DNA of 6,401 bases from CAYTNY01 sp964439215 (GCA_964439215.1 CAYTNY010000110.1:1-6401); one strand, 5' to 3'. Positions 1 to 5,920 are shown, counted from the first letter of the stretch. Numbers and translations: made by a program. The notes: generated from the sequence alone by a model not told the origin.

Positions 1-902
1 TCTTCAGGCGTGTCTGTTGACGTCTGCGTTACTGTAGGCGTCACTGTTTCAGTTGCCGTCTCGGTTATTGTTGCGGTTACAGTTTGTGTGATCGTCTCTG
101 TTACAGTTTCAGTCACTGTCTGCGTTGCGGTTTCTGTTGTTGTTTCAGTTATAGTCTCAGTTGCTGTCTCGGTTGTTGTCTGGGTTGCTGTTTCGGTTAT
201 TGTTTCAGTAACTGTCTCTGTCGCGGTTTGCGTGGCTGTTTGTGTTATTGTCTCTGTCGGCGTTGATGTTTGTGTCACTGTTTCGGTTATTGTTTCTGTT
301 GCGGTTTCAGTCGCGGTTTTCGTTATTGTTTCGGTTGCCGTTTGTGTCACAGTTTCGGTAGATGTCTGCGTCATCGTAGGCGTGATTGTCTGTGTCACGG
401 TCTCGGTTACGGTTTCTGTCACAGTTGTTGTGGGATCGCATTCATCCATTGTCGTGGACGCCACCGCATCATACAAATCCTCACTCGAAGTAAGAGTCAC
501 TTCATCTGTTTCCCTTACTGCCGCAAAAACATAATAAGAACCCGAATACCCTTCCGGAACTTTGACAACTATATCTATCTGATGAAAATTCGTATCTGAC
601 GGCTGCAGTACATAATATCCCGTATGACCGTCACTATCCGGAGATGCCAGATCCTGATCATAAGTTCCTTCAGATGTAAGAACCGCATCATCCGTATATT
701 CTCTTGTGTTGTCATCAGAAAAAACTATATCCGCATTTATCCAGTTGTTTGCGGTTGCCGCAGAAGCCTCAAAACTGACAGTAATATACTGCCCTGCTGT
801 ATAGCAGGTTCCTGACACAGACAGATTCTGTATCTGCGCCGCTCCAAAAGCCTGTGCCGCTATAAAAACAAGCGCTGTCAGGAAAATAATTCTTTTTACC
901 AC
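1..902 (-). CDS. Secreted protein with Thr-x repeat tract (3' end outside window)
   Basis: This gene reads leftwards from a GTG at 902-900 and is still open at base 3, so about 300 codons are visible and the C-terminus lies outside the window. AGGAG at 916-912, nine bases upstream, supports the GTG start. Residues 1-20 form a Sec signal peptide: MVKR, a hydrophobic core, then AFG before AAQ. Residues 21-157 look like a beta-rich extracellular domain with a CYTAG motif at 33-37 and a second cysteine at 155, which could pair. From residue 158 onward threonine occupies every second position, alternating with V/A/I and E/Q/P, so the tract is rigid, polar and glycosylatable, like a mucin-type stalk. 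The start overlaps the stop of the upstream paralogue-like gene by 7 bases, which suggests translational coupling. I recognise no named family. A cell-surface or extracellular role is inferred from the signal peptide and the low-complexity stalk. Export is well supported; the function is unknown. Confidence 0.85.
   Translation of the reverse strand, partial: MVKRIIFLTALVFIAAQAFGAAQIQNLSVSGTCYTAGQYITVSFEASAATANNWINADIVFSDDNTREYTDDAVLTSEGTYDQDLASPDSDGHTGYYVLQPSDTNFHQIDIVVKVPEGYSGSYYVFAAVRETDEVTLTSSEDLYDAVASTTMDECDPTTTVTETVTETVTQTITPTMTQTSTETVTQTATETITKTATETATETITETVTQTSTPTETITQTATQTATETVTETITETATQTTTETATETITETTTETATQTVTETVTETITQTVTATITETATETVTPTVTQTSTDTPE
9..431 (-). repeat. Hexanucleotide-period repeat encoding the Thr-x-Thr-x tract
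   Basis: On the minus strand every second codon is ACN (Thr) for about 141 codons. The alternating codons are mostly GTN, GCN or ATN and then GAA/GAG or CAA/CAG, with occasional CCN. The basic period is 6 bases with a looser 12-base superperiod (T-V/A/I-T-E/Q). Synonymous positions vary freely, so selection appears to act on the protein pattern and the array is not a fresh slippage product. The plus-strand reading of the same DNA (alternating Val and Ser/Ala/Cys) is a by-product. Confidence 0.93.
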
Positions 903-1204
903 TGCCTTATGCTCCTGTAGTCGGCATTGCTTGTATTTGTGCCTATGTCCTCAACAATACCGCCTGTCTCTCCCAGATGATCCGCCGTATAACTCTGGTT
1001 ATTTTTAATCGTGATTGTAACATCAAGTGTTTCACCCGCGGTATAACAGCTTTCTGTCACGGAAACACTTTCAACCGTTGAGCAGGCCCCATATAATTTT
1101 GTCTGAGATAAAAATATAAAAGCGATTATAATTACAAACAGTAATATTTTTAATATCCCTGTTCCGGCTTCTATCGGCGATTTGCTTTTTACGCTTAAAA
1201 GCAT
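896..1204 (-). CDS. Short secreted protein related to its downstream neighbour; possibly truncated
   Basis: This 102-residue protein starts at ATG 1204-1202, preceded by AGGAG at 1213-1209 (a short 4-base spacing). Residues 1-17 are a polar, basic N-terminus. Residues 18-34 are strongly hydrophobic (ILKILLFVIIIAFIFL), followed by a likely Sec cleavage near LYG-A at 38-40. The expected mature protein is only about 62 residues. Its motif CYTAGETLDVTITI at 53-66 matches the start of the mature domain of the next gene (CYTAGQYITVSF), so the two are probably diverged tandem duplicates. Sequence similarity fades after residue 70, and the protein stops where a full-length relative would continue, so it may be a remnant that kept its export signal and first beta strands. 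The TAA stop lies inside the GTGGTAA that starts the next gene. The lipobox test fails (YGAC lacks the aliphatic -3 residue), so a lipoprotein is unlikely. The function is unknown. Confidence 0.7.
   Translation of the reverse strand: MLLSVKSKSPIEAGTGILKILLFVIIIAFIFLSQTKLYGACSTVESVSVTESCYTAGETLDVTITIKNNQSYTADHLGETGGIVEDIGTNTSNADYRSIRQW
912..916 (-). promoter_or_regulatory. Shine-Dalgarno site that fixes the GTG start at 902
   Basis: Minus-strand AGGAG lies nine bases upstream of GTG 902-900, inside the 3' end of the upstream gene. The reading frame continues open to the left of this GTG without another good start. A signal peptide follows directly from the GTG, so this site decides the start. 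Confidence 0.65.
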
Positions 1205-1340
1205 AATACTCCTTCTTGTTTGTCAGTTATTTTGTCAAATTGCAAAACTAACAAAAATATTCCTGTCTCTTTTTCACTTTCAAATTGCTGCATTTCTGTG
1301 TTTTTATTCTTACATTAATATACTAATATCCTGTACAAAA

Positions 1341-1369
1341 ATTATACTGTTTTAAAATGTATAAGTCAA
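1341..1369 (-). promoter_or_regulatory. Sigma70-like promoter for the secreted-protein genes
   Basis: Minus-strand TTGACT (1369-1364) is followed after exactly 17 bases by TATAAT (1346-1341), a near-consensus housekeeping promoter. Transcription would begin near 1334, giving a leader of about 130 bases before the ATG at 1204. It points leftwards into both secreted-protein genes and lies about 45-70 bases from the palindrome at 1414-1439. Confidence 0.72.
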
Positions 1370-1413
1370 CATTTTTTCCTTTTATAAAAGGGGTTTCCTG
1401 TTTTTCTTAAATC

Positions 1414-1439
1414 AAATCTGTGACCTGAGTCACAGATTT
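1414..1439. promoter_or_regulatory. Crp/Fnr-family-like operator palindrome between divergent promoters
   Basis: The arms AAATCTGTGAC (1414-1424) and GTCACAGATTT (1429-1439) are perfect inverted repeats around CTGA, which together make a self-complementary site except for the centre. The core TGTGA-N6-TCACA (1419-1434) is the consensus half-site arrangement of Crp-family regulators. Its centre (1426.5) is about 92 bases upstream of the predicted leftward start and about 65 bases upstream of the predicted rightward start, so one bound dimer could affect both operons. The competing reading is the stem of a rightward terminator, since a T8 tract follows. Operator identity is inferred from motif match and position. 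Confidence 0.5.
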
Positions 1440-1444
1440 TTTTT
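1414..1444 (+). terminator. Possible rightward intrinsic terminator or leader attenuator
   Basis: Read on the plus strand, the same 11-bp stem with a 4-base loop is followed immediately by eight T residues (1437-1444), the textbook form of an intrinsic terminator. No rightward gene is seen to end here, because both genes to the left read leftwards. If it works, it would end a short RNA from 1205-1413, block antisense transcription into the next operon, or attenuate a promoter further upstream. The minus-strand reading has no T tract after the stem, so it would not stop leftward transcription. The stem is only about 36 percent G+C. Confidence 0.4.
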
Positions 1445-1456
1445 ATTTATTTTTTC

Positions 1457-1485
1457 TTGTTTTTTTAAGCTTTATACTATATAAT
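1457..1485 (+). promoter_or_regulatory. Candidate promoter of the DUF502-PilZ operon
   Basis: TTGTTT (1457-1462), 17 bases, then TATAAT (1480-1485). The -10 is consensus and the -35 is poor, which fits a promoter that needs an activator. The start point would be near 1492, about 29 bases before the ATG at 1521, and the Crp-like palindrome sits just upstream. Confidence 0.5.
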
Positions 1486-1520
1486 CTTATTGATTAATTT
1501 CCCGGATTTTGGAGGATATA

Positions 1521-2255
1521 ATGAATAAAAAAATATTTAAAAAAATTTCCGCTGATATAACATCAAAATTCTTTGCAGGGCTGATCGTGATCCTGCCTGT
1601 ATTCCTTTCTATTGTAATTATGCTGTTTTTACTTGATAAACTTGACTCTATACTGGGTAAATACATCCGGGAATATTTCAATATATCCATTCCCGGACTG
1701 GGCCTTATCACTCTTCTTGTAGGAATCTGGTTTACAGGCCTTATAACAACAAATTACTTTGGCAGAGGCATTGTAAATATATATGAAAAAATTATTTCAA
1801 AAATTCCCATAGTACGCACAATATTCAGAGGTATAAAACAGATAAGCGACGGGCTTTTTTCAGGAAAAAGCAAGTCCTTTGAACAGGTCGTGCTTGTTTA
1901 CTACCCGTTTTACGGTATTTATGCCATGGGTTTTATGACTTCTTCGGAAATTGTCAGGCTAAAAACCTCCAAACAGAACAACGATATAGTGCATGTTTTT
2001 ATGCCTACAACACCGAACCCAACCTCAGGATACCTTATTCTGGTGCCGATAAAGCAGATTACACTTTTAAATCTAAGCGTAGAAGACGGGCTTAAAGCAG
2101 TAATATCAATGGGGGTCATACACCCTCCTGAATACCTGCAGAGAAAGCCCGGAGAAAAAATAACCCGGACACTTGAACCTAAAACAGTTCCAAAAAAACA
2201 AAAAAAGAAAAAGAGATATTATGCCCCCAAAAAAAGGATGGCTCGAAAAACGTGA
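1521..2255 (+). CDS. DUF502 family integral membrane protein
   Basis: This 244-residue protein starts at ATG 1521, five bases after GGAGG (1511-1515). A TTG at 1509 is in frame but would place the Shine-Dalgarno inside the gene. Two membrane helices are visible at residues 18-38 (ending LSIVIMLFLL) and 57-77 (beginning SIPGLGLITL). Family hallmarks follow: IPIVRTIFRGIKQ at 95-107, FMPTTPNPTSGYLILVP at 160-176 and the LSVEDG segment at 185-190. These match DUF502, a widespread bacterial and plant inner-membrane family of uncertain function. Plant relatives (LIKE-COV proteins) affect vascular patterning, with no biochemical activity that can be transferred here. The C-terminus (224-244) is a very basic Lys/Arg tail, probably cytoplasmic. 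It is the first gene of the operon, and its last 35 bases also encode the start of the PilZ gene. Confidence 0.9.
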   Translation: MNKKIFKKISADITSKFFAGLIVILPVFLSIVIMLFLLDKLDSILGKYIREYFNISIPGLGLITLLVGIWFTGLITTNYFGRGIVNIYEKIISKIPIVRTIFRGIKQISDGLFSGKSKSFEQVVLVYYPFYGIYAMGFMTSSEIVRLKTSKQNNDIVHVFMPTTPNPTSGYLILVPIKQITLLNLSVEDGLKAVISMGVIHPPEYLQRKPGEKITRTLEPKTVPKKQKKKKRYYAPKKRMARKT

Positions 2256-2655
2256 GTTTACAAGATTAAAAGATACCATAAAGGTTGTTTACTATCCCGT
2301 GGATGATACCCGCGGGATTGTAAGCAATTCTTCCGACTACAAAAACACAACCATTGAAATGCTTAAAAATGTACAGCACAGAGGCTCATTAATAAATGCC
2401 ATAACAGAAGACATAAGCCGGGGCGGGCTGTCAATACTCAGCGGGGAGCCGCTGCAAAAAGGCCAGAAAATAATAGTTGACCTTTTTATCTCAAGCGTAC
2501 AAAAACCGGTGAAAATCCTGTCGGAAGTGTGCCACGTGGAGAAAAATATAAAAGGCGCCTCCGCATACAGAGCGGGGCTGAAAATACTATCGCTGAGCCG
2601 ATCGGATATTTCAAGAATACAGGATCATATCTTAAAACTTAAAAACAGATATTAA
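2221..2655 (+). CDS. PilZ domain protein, probable c-di-GMP receptor
   Basis: This 144-residue protein starts at ATG 2221, inside the 3' end of the DUF502 gene (35-base overlap). A TTG start at 2173 would add 16 basic residues but has less support. The ribosome site is weak (AAGAGA-like), which fits coupling to translation of the upstream gene. Both PilZ c-di-GMP ligand motifs are intact: RxxxR as REFTR at residues 11-15, and DxSxxG as DISRGG at 64-69. The following strands include QKIIVDLFI and VKILSEVCHV, and a C-terminal helix (about 127-143) closes the domain. The 48-residue gap between the two motifs is long for PilZ; residues 28-57 look like an insertion in the first strands. It probably acts as a cytosolic c-di-GMP effector, and its neighbours suggest it works at the membrane. 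It has no second output domain, so any effect would need a partner protein. Confidence 0.92.
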   Translation: MPPKKGWLEKREFTRLKDTIKVVYYPVDDTRGIVSNSSDYKNTTIEMLKNVQHRGSLINAITEDISRGGLSILSGEPLQKGQKIIVDLFISSVQKPVKILSEVCHVEKNIKGASAYRAGLKILSLSRSDISRIQDHILKLKNRY

Positions 2656-2670
2656 AAGGAGGTTCTCAAA

Positions 2671-2982
2671 ATGGCGGAAAGATACATAAAGCTTGAAGGG
2701 AATATTTATTTTGATTCAAAGGAAAAGGCAATAGTAAAAAGCATGGGCAGCAGGTTTGTTTTTCTGCGCCACGACAGGAGAACAAAAGACGCCCCTGTCG
2801 CACAGGAAAAAAGAAAATACAATAAAACGAACAAAAACTTCATGCCATTGGGCGGAAATTTATTTTTTGATAAAATAACCAAGCAGCTTTACAGAAAAAC
2901 CGGAGAAAATCTGGTTCTTTATTCAAAAGACCGGCGCAAAGAATCCAAACCGGTAACAAAAGACAGGCGCACATCCCGCTGA
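2671..2982 (+). CDS. Small basic protein with a duplicated 36-residue unit; family not recognised
   Basis: This 103-residue protein starts at ATG 2671, eight bases after AAAGGAGG (2655-2662), which begins in the PilZ stop codon; this is the strongest ribosome site in the operon. There is no signal peptide or membrane segment, and the protein is rich in Lys and Arg. It is an internal duplication: residues 5-40 and 57-92 align without gaps, sharing L-x-G-N-x-x-F-D, a G about 11 residues later, then V and the triplet DRR (35-37 and 87-89). About 11 of 36 positions are identical. DRR recurs a third time at 98-100. Each unit reads like a short beta hairpin or sheet closed by an Arg-rich end. The operon position suggests a partner of the PilZ or DUF502 protein, or a nucleic-acid or anionic-ligand binder, but no function is established. 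It ends flush against the convergent gene. Confidence 0.85.
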   Translation: MAERYIKLEGNIYFDSKEKAIVKSMGSRFVFLRHDRRTKDAPVAQEKRKYNKTNKNFMPLGGNLFFDKITKQLYRKTGENLVLYSKDRRKESKPVTKDRRTSR

Positions 2983-4212
2983 TCAGTCAAACAGCGGATT
3001 TAAACGCTCCCTCATTGTAGATATTTTTATTTCCGACTTCTCTGATTTCAGTATTGTATCATTTTCGTCCGTGACTGTAAGAACGGCTTTATATATACCG
3101 TCTTTTTCAGGAAGACCGTCCCTTGTCAGGCCGTCCCATGTATACGCATCATCAGGCGCTCCCGCGCCCTCCCATGACTTCACAACATCCCCTTCACTGT
3201 TCTTTATTTCCAGTTTCCACTTAAATATTTCATATTTTGTATCCGCTTTTATCCGCAGATAAGTTTTTTTGTTGCCGCCAACCGGAGAAAACACTTCAGG
3301 CTCGGGCTTTACAGCCAATTCATAGCCGCCAAAAACATAGGAAAGAGCTGCTTTATGGGATATCATTTCCTCCGCGGCAACAACCGCATAATCAAATACA
3401 AATCCCGCATATTCCACACCGATTCCGCCCGATAAATTATTACGATCCGCGGCCGCGTTCAGCCCTGTTCTGATATACAGCATATCCAGGACCCTGTATT
3501 CCGCCCCGACACAAACAACGGGAATAACATCAATAAAATATTTTTCAACATCAGCGTTCAGCTTCAGTTTTCCCTCTGCTGTTTTAAAAGACAGACCCAG
3601 CCTTGCGGAACTCACAAAATCCTCTTCGGATTCCGAATACATAATACCCGTTGGAATTATATTTTTTATATTCAAACCCGCGGCGAAACGCCCGCCAAAA
3701 GATCTATACAAACCCACATCAGCGTTAAACCCCGTATAATTTTCCGCGCCCATTTTCCTGGTTATTGTTTTTATACTCATCCCGCCTTTTATCCCCGAAA
3801 AAAGATTCCTGCCGTAACTTACGGCAGCTGTTATATCCCTGTTGGATTCCGTACCTTCAACATCCCCCAGCTCATTCACCTGTTCATAATCGCCGAAATT
3901 AATTATTTCCACTCCCGCTCCAATACCTCCGTTTTTTCCCAAAGGCGCGGCAAAAGACAAAACCTCCGCATTGGCGCCCTCCATAAGAGTTTCAAACGAA
4001 GTAAAAAAAATATTCGCGGTAAGTTCATCAAGAAACGAGGCGTTCCAGTAATACGCCGATGCATCCCTGCTGTCAGCCGTATAGGCTCCACCCATCCCAA
4101 GGGCCCTTACACCTATATCCCTGTGCAGTGTTTCCATCGGCATTCCCCACGGCCCCGCAAAAACAGAAACCGCGGCGAAAAAAAACACCGTAAAAAATAC
4201 CCCTCTAAACAT
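2983..4212 (-). CDS. PorV/PorQ-like outer-membrane beta-barrel with C-terminal FlgD-like Ig domain
   Basis: This 409-residue protein starts at ATG 4212-4210, with GAGGTGAG just upstream in the 19-base gap after trpB2. Residues 1-20 are a signal peptide (MFRGVFFTVFFFAAVSVFAG). The mature protein opens with the PorV/PorQ (UPF0164-type) signature: RDIGVRALGMGGAYTADSRD at 31-50 and then a YYWNAS segment. Repeated amphipathic strands with Gly/aromatic alternation run to about residue 297 and fit an outer-membrane barrel. Residues 302-398 form a FlgD-like Ig domain with the hallmark YTWDGLTRDG (357-366) and KDGIYKAVLTV (370-380), a module often found at the C-terminus of secreted or surface proteins in diderm candidate phyla. 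PorV-type barrels serve in type IX secretion in Bacteroidota; no other type IX component is visible here, so that role is not claimed. It is probably co-transcribed with trpB2. No terminator is seen after it. Confidence 0.88.
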   Translation of the reverse strand: MFRGVFFTVFFFAAVSVFAGPWGMPMETLHRDIGVRALGMGGAYTADSRDASAYYWNASFLDELTANIFFTSFETLMEGANAEVLSFAAPLGKNGGIGAGVEIINFGDYEQVNELGDVEGTESNRDITAAVSYGRNLFSGIKGGMSIKTITRKMGAENYTGFNADVGLYRSFGGRFAAGLNIKNIIPTGIMYSESEEDFVSSARLGLSFKTAEGKLKLNADVEKYFIDVIPVVCVGAEYRVLDMLYIRTGLNAAADRNNLSGGIGVEYAGFVFDYAVVAAEEMISHKAALSYVFGGYELAVKPEPEVFSPVGGNKKTYLRIKADTKYEIFKWKLEIKNSEGDVVKSWEGAGAPDDAYTWDGLTRDGLPEKDGIYKAVLTVTDENDTILKSEKSEIKISTMRERLNPLFD

Positions 4213-4231
4213 ATCTCACCTCTTTTTTAAT

Positions 4232-5596
4232 CTATTCCGGTATTTTAGGCAGGCTTGTGAGCCCCTTGTCAACCGATTCCTGGGTAAGGGGCGTATCTTT
4301 AAGGTTACCCGACAGATAATTTTCATAAGCCGCAAAATCAAAATTGCCGTGCCCGCTTAAGTTAAAAAGAATTGTTTTCTTTTCTCCGCTTTCTTTGGCT
4401 TTCAGCGCTTCAATAACCGCGCCATGAATAGCGTGGGAGCTTTCAGGAGCCGGTATTATACCTTCGGTCTTTGAAAAAAGAATGGCAGACTGAAAACAGG
4501 GGACCTGATCAAGCGCCATTGCCTCAATCACTTTTTCTTTATGCAAAAGACTTACGATCGGCGAATCCCCGTGATATCTTAATCCGCCGGCGTGTATGCC
4601 CGCGGGAATAAATTTATGCCCCAGGGTAAACATCTTTGCGATGGGCGCCATTTCGCCGGTATCGCCGAAATCATAGGCATATGCTCCTCTTGTAAGCGTC
4701 GGACAGGCGCTCGGTTCAACCGCCACAACCCGAAGATCCGTTTTTCCGCTTTTTAATTTATCCTGTAAAAACGGAAAACTTATTCCGGAAAAATTACTGC
4801 CGCCGCCGCAGGCTGCCAGAATAACATCCGGATAATCACCCGCCATTTCCATCTGTTTTTTTGCTTCAAGCCCTATAATGGTCTGATGAAGCATAACATG
4901 GTTCAAAACACTGCCGAGGCTGTATTTTGTATCTTCATTTTTTGCCGCAACTTCAACGGCTTCCGATATTGCGATACCCAGCGAACCCGGAGAATCAGGA
5001 TCTTCCGCAAGTATTTTTTTGCCTATATCCGTTCTGTCGGTGGGAGACGCAAAGACCTGTCCGCCCCAGGTTTCCATCATCAGTTTTCTGTACGGTTTCT
5101 GGTCATAACTTACTCTTACCATATAAACTTCTATGTCTATACCCAAAAGCGCGCCGGCAAGCGACAATGCGGAGCCCCACTGCCCCGCCCCTGTTTCCGT
5201 TGCTATCCTTTTAACGCCCTCTTTTTTATTGTAATACGCCTGTGCAATAGCTGTATTTGGCTTATGGCTCCCGGCCGGAGATACACCTTCGTACTTATAA
5301 TAAATTTTAGCCGGTGTATCCAGCGCTTTTTCAAGACTATACGCTCTGTAAAGAGGCGAAGGCCTCCACAGTCTGTAAATATCAAGAACTTCACCGGGGA
5401 TGTCTATCCAGTTTTCCGCGGATACCTCCTGTTTTATACATTCCATGGGAAACAGCGGCGCCAGATCTTCGGGCCCTATGGGTTTCATTGTTCCGGGATG
5501 AAGATAAGGATCAATGGGCCTCGGCAGATCCGGCAATATGTTGTACCATGCGTTTGGCATGTCTTTCTCATTTAATAAAAACTTCACCTGATTCAC
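4232..5596 (-). CDS. trpB2: Tryptophan synthase beta-like PLP enzyme, TrpB2 type
   Basis: This 454-residue fold-type II PLP enzyme condenses indole with serine to make tryptophan. The TrpB2 branch often works without a TrpA partner, and TrpB2 enzymes may act as indole scavengers. The Schiff-base lysine is K112 in SPAGSHKPNTA. ETGAGQWG (134-141) carries the catalytic Glu, with Trp in place of the TrpB1 His, a TrpB2 trait. CGGGSNFSG (263-271) is the phosphate-binding loop. GLRYHG (338-343), EGIIPAPESSHAI (378-390) and NLSGHGNFD (412-420) are also TrpB2-typical. I chose GTG 5596-5594 because AGGAGG (5608-5603) lies six bases upstream. An in-frame ATG at 5728 would add 44 Lys/Ile/Tyr-rich residues with no family support. 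No trpA or other trp gene is in the window, so it is not in a classical trp operon. The PorV-like gene follows 19 bases downstream and is probably co-transcribed. Confidence 0.95.
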   Translation of the reverse strand: MNQVKFLLNEKDMPNAWYNILPDLPRPIDPYLHPGTMKPIGPEDLAPLFPMECIKQEVSAENWIDIPGEVLDIYRLWRPSPLYRAYSLEKALDTPAKIYYKYEGVSPAGSHKPNTAIAQAYYNKKEGVKRIATETGAGQWGSALSLAGALLGIDIEVYMVRVSYDQKPYRKLMMETWGGQVFASPTDRTDIGKKILAEDPDSPGSLGIAISEAVEVAAKNEDTKYSLGSVLNHVMLHQTIIGLEAKKQMEMAGDYPDVILAACGGGSNFSGISFPFLQDKLKSGKTDLRVVAVEPSACPTLTRGAYAYDFGDTGEMAPIAKMFTLGHKFIPAGIHAGGLRYHGDSPIVSLLHKEKVIEAMALDQVPCFQSAILFSKTEGIIPAPESSHAIHGAVIEALKAKESGEKKTILFNLSGHGNFDFAAYENYLSGNLKDTPLTQESVDKGLTSLPKIPE

Positions 5597-5602
5597 GTTC
5601 CG

Positions 5603-5608
5603 CCTCCT
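5603..5608 (-). promoter_or_regulatory. Shine-Dalgarno site that fixes the trpB2 GTG start
   Basis: Minus-strand AGGAGG lies six bases upstream of GTG 5596-5594. It outweighs the upstream in-frame ATG at 5728, which has only a weak GGA about eleven bases before it and would add an AT-driven, non-conserved 44-residue extension. Confidence 0.75.
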
Positions 5609-5768
5609 GATTTTTTTATGTTTCAAATATATAACATTCTTATTTCCGGTAATTATTTGATAAATATAACATTTTTTAATCTTACAGTCTATAATATATT
5701 TGAAAAGTTTTTTACGGTATACCCGCATAAAATCATCCGTTTTCTGCCGGCAGTTTTACTTTCATAAA

Positions 5769-5799
5769 ATTATAAACTGAAATGTAAAATGAATTGCAA
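5769..5799 (-). promoter_or_regulatory. Weak candidate promoter for trpB2-porV
   Basis: Minus-strand TTGCAA (5799-5794) and TATAAT (5774-5769) are 19 bases apart, a long spacing. The start would be near 5762, just upstream of the CTGCCGGCAG palindrome at 5744-5753. Several other AT-rich -10-like boxes lie closer to the gene, so this is only the best of several. Confidence 0.3.
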
Positions 5800-5920
5800 C
5801 ACCTGAAACATCCGGAAACACATTGAAATATAACTCTCTCTAATTTTTTTCGGTATTTTTTTGATTATATTTAAAGTAAGCACCGGCAAAGCATGCAAGC
5901 ATTCATCCTTTGCTCGTTGA

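Larger units (their letters stand above)
5597..5880. other. AT-rich leader region upstream of trpB2, no gene seen
   Basis: About 280 bases without a credible ORF. The DNA is very AT-rich and probably holds the promoter of the minus-strand trpB2-porV operon. The decamer ATATAACATT occurs twice in direct orientation (5629-5638 and 5664-5673, 35 bases apart). A perfect 10-bp palindrome, CTGCCGGCAG, sits at 5744-5753 and is the only GC-rich spot. I see no tandem Trp codons in a leader peptide and no T-box motif, so I find no evidence for tryptophan-specific attenuation. Confidence 0.6.

Noticed and set aside
1..431. CRISPR array
   Set aside because: The periodicity is 6 bases with no 20-40-base repeats or unique spacers, and it is in frame within a coding gene.
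10..534. Plus-strand ORF of alternating Val with Ser/Ala/Cys
   Set aside because: It is the reverse reading of the minus-strand Thr-x repeat; the minus frame has a signal peptide, a domain and a ribosome site, while this one has none.
896..1204. The two left-hand genes as one frameshifted gene
   Set aside because: Each has its own signal peptide and ribosome site, so they are two genes; truncation of the first is possible but a simple frameshift join is not.
4886..5575. Long plus-strand ORF of 229 codons opposite trpB2
   Set aside because: It lies wholly antisense to an unmistakable trpB2 gene and its Phe/Arg/Tyr-rich sequence shows no domain; it is a shadow of the codon bias.
5597..5728. 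44-residue N-terminal extension of TrpB2 from ATG 5728
   Set aside because: The GTG at 5596 has an AGGAGG six bases upstream and gives a family-length protein; the extension is Lys/Ile/Tyr-rich AT-driven sequence.
5597..5880. T-box or trp attenuator leader for trpB2
   Set aside because: No T-box consensus, no tandem Trp codons and no terminator hairpin were seen in the leader.
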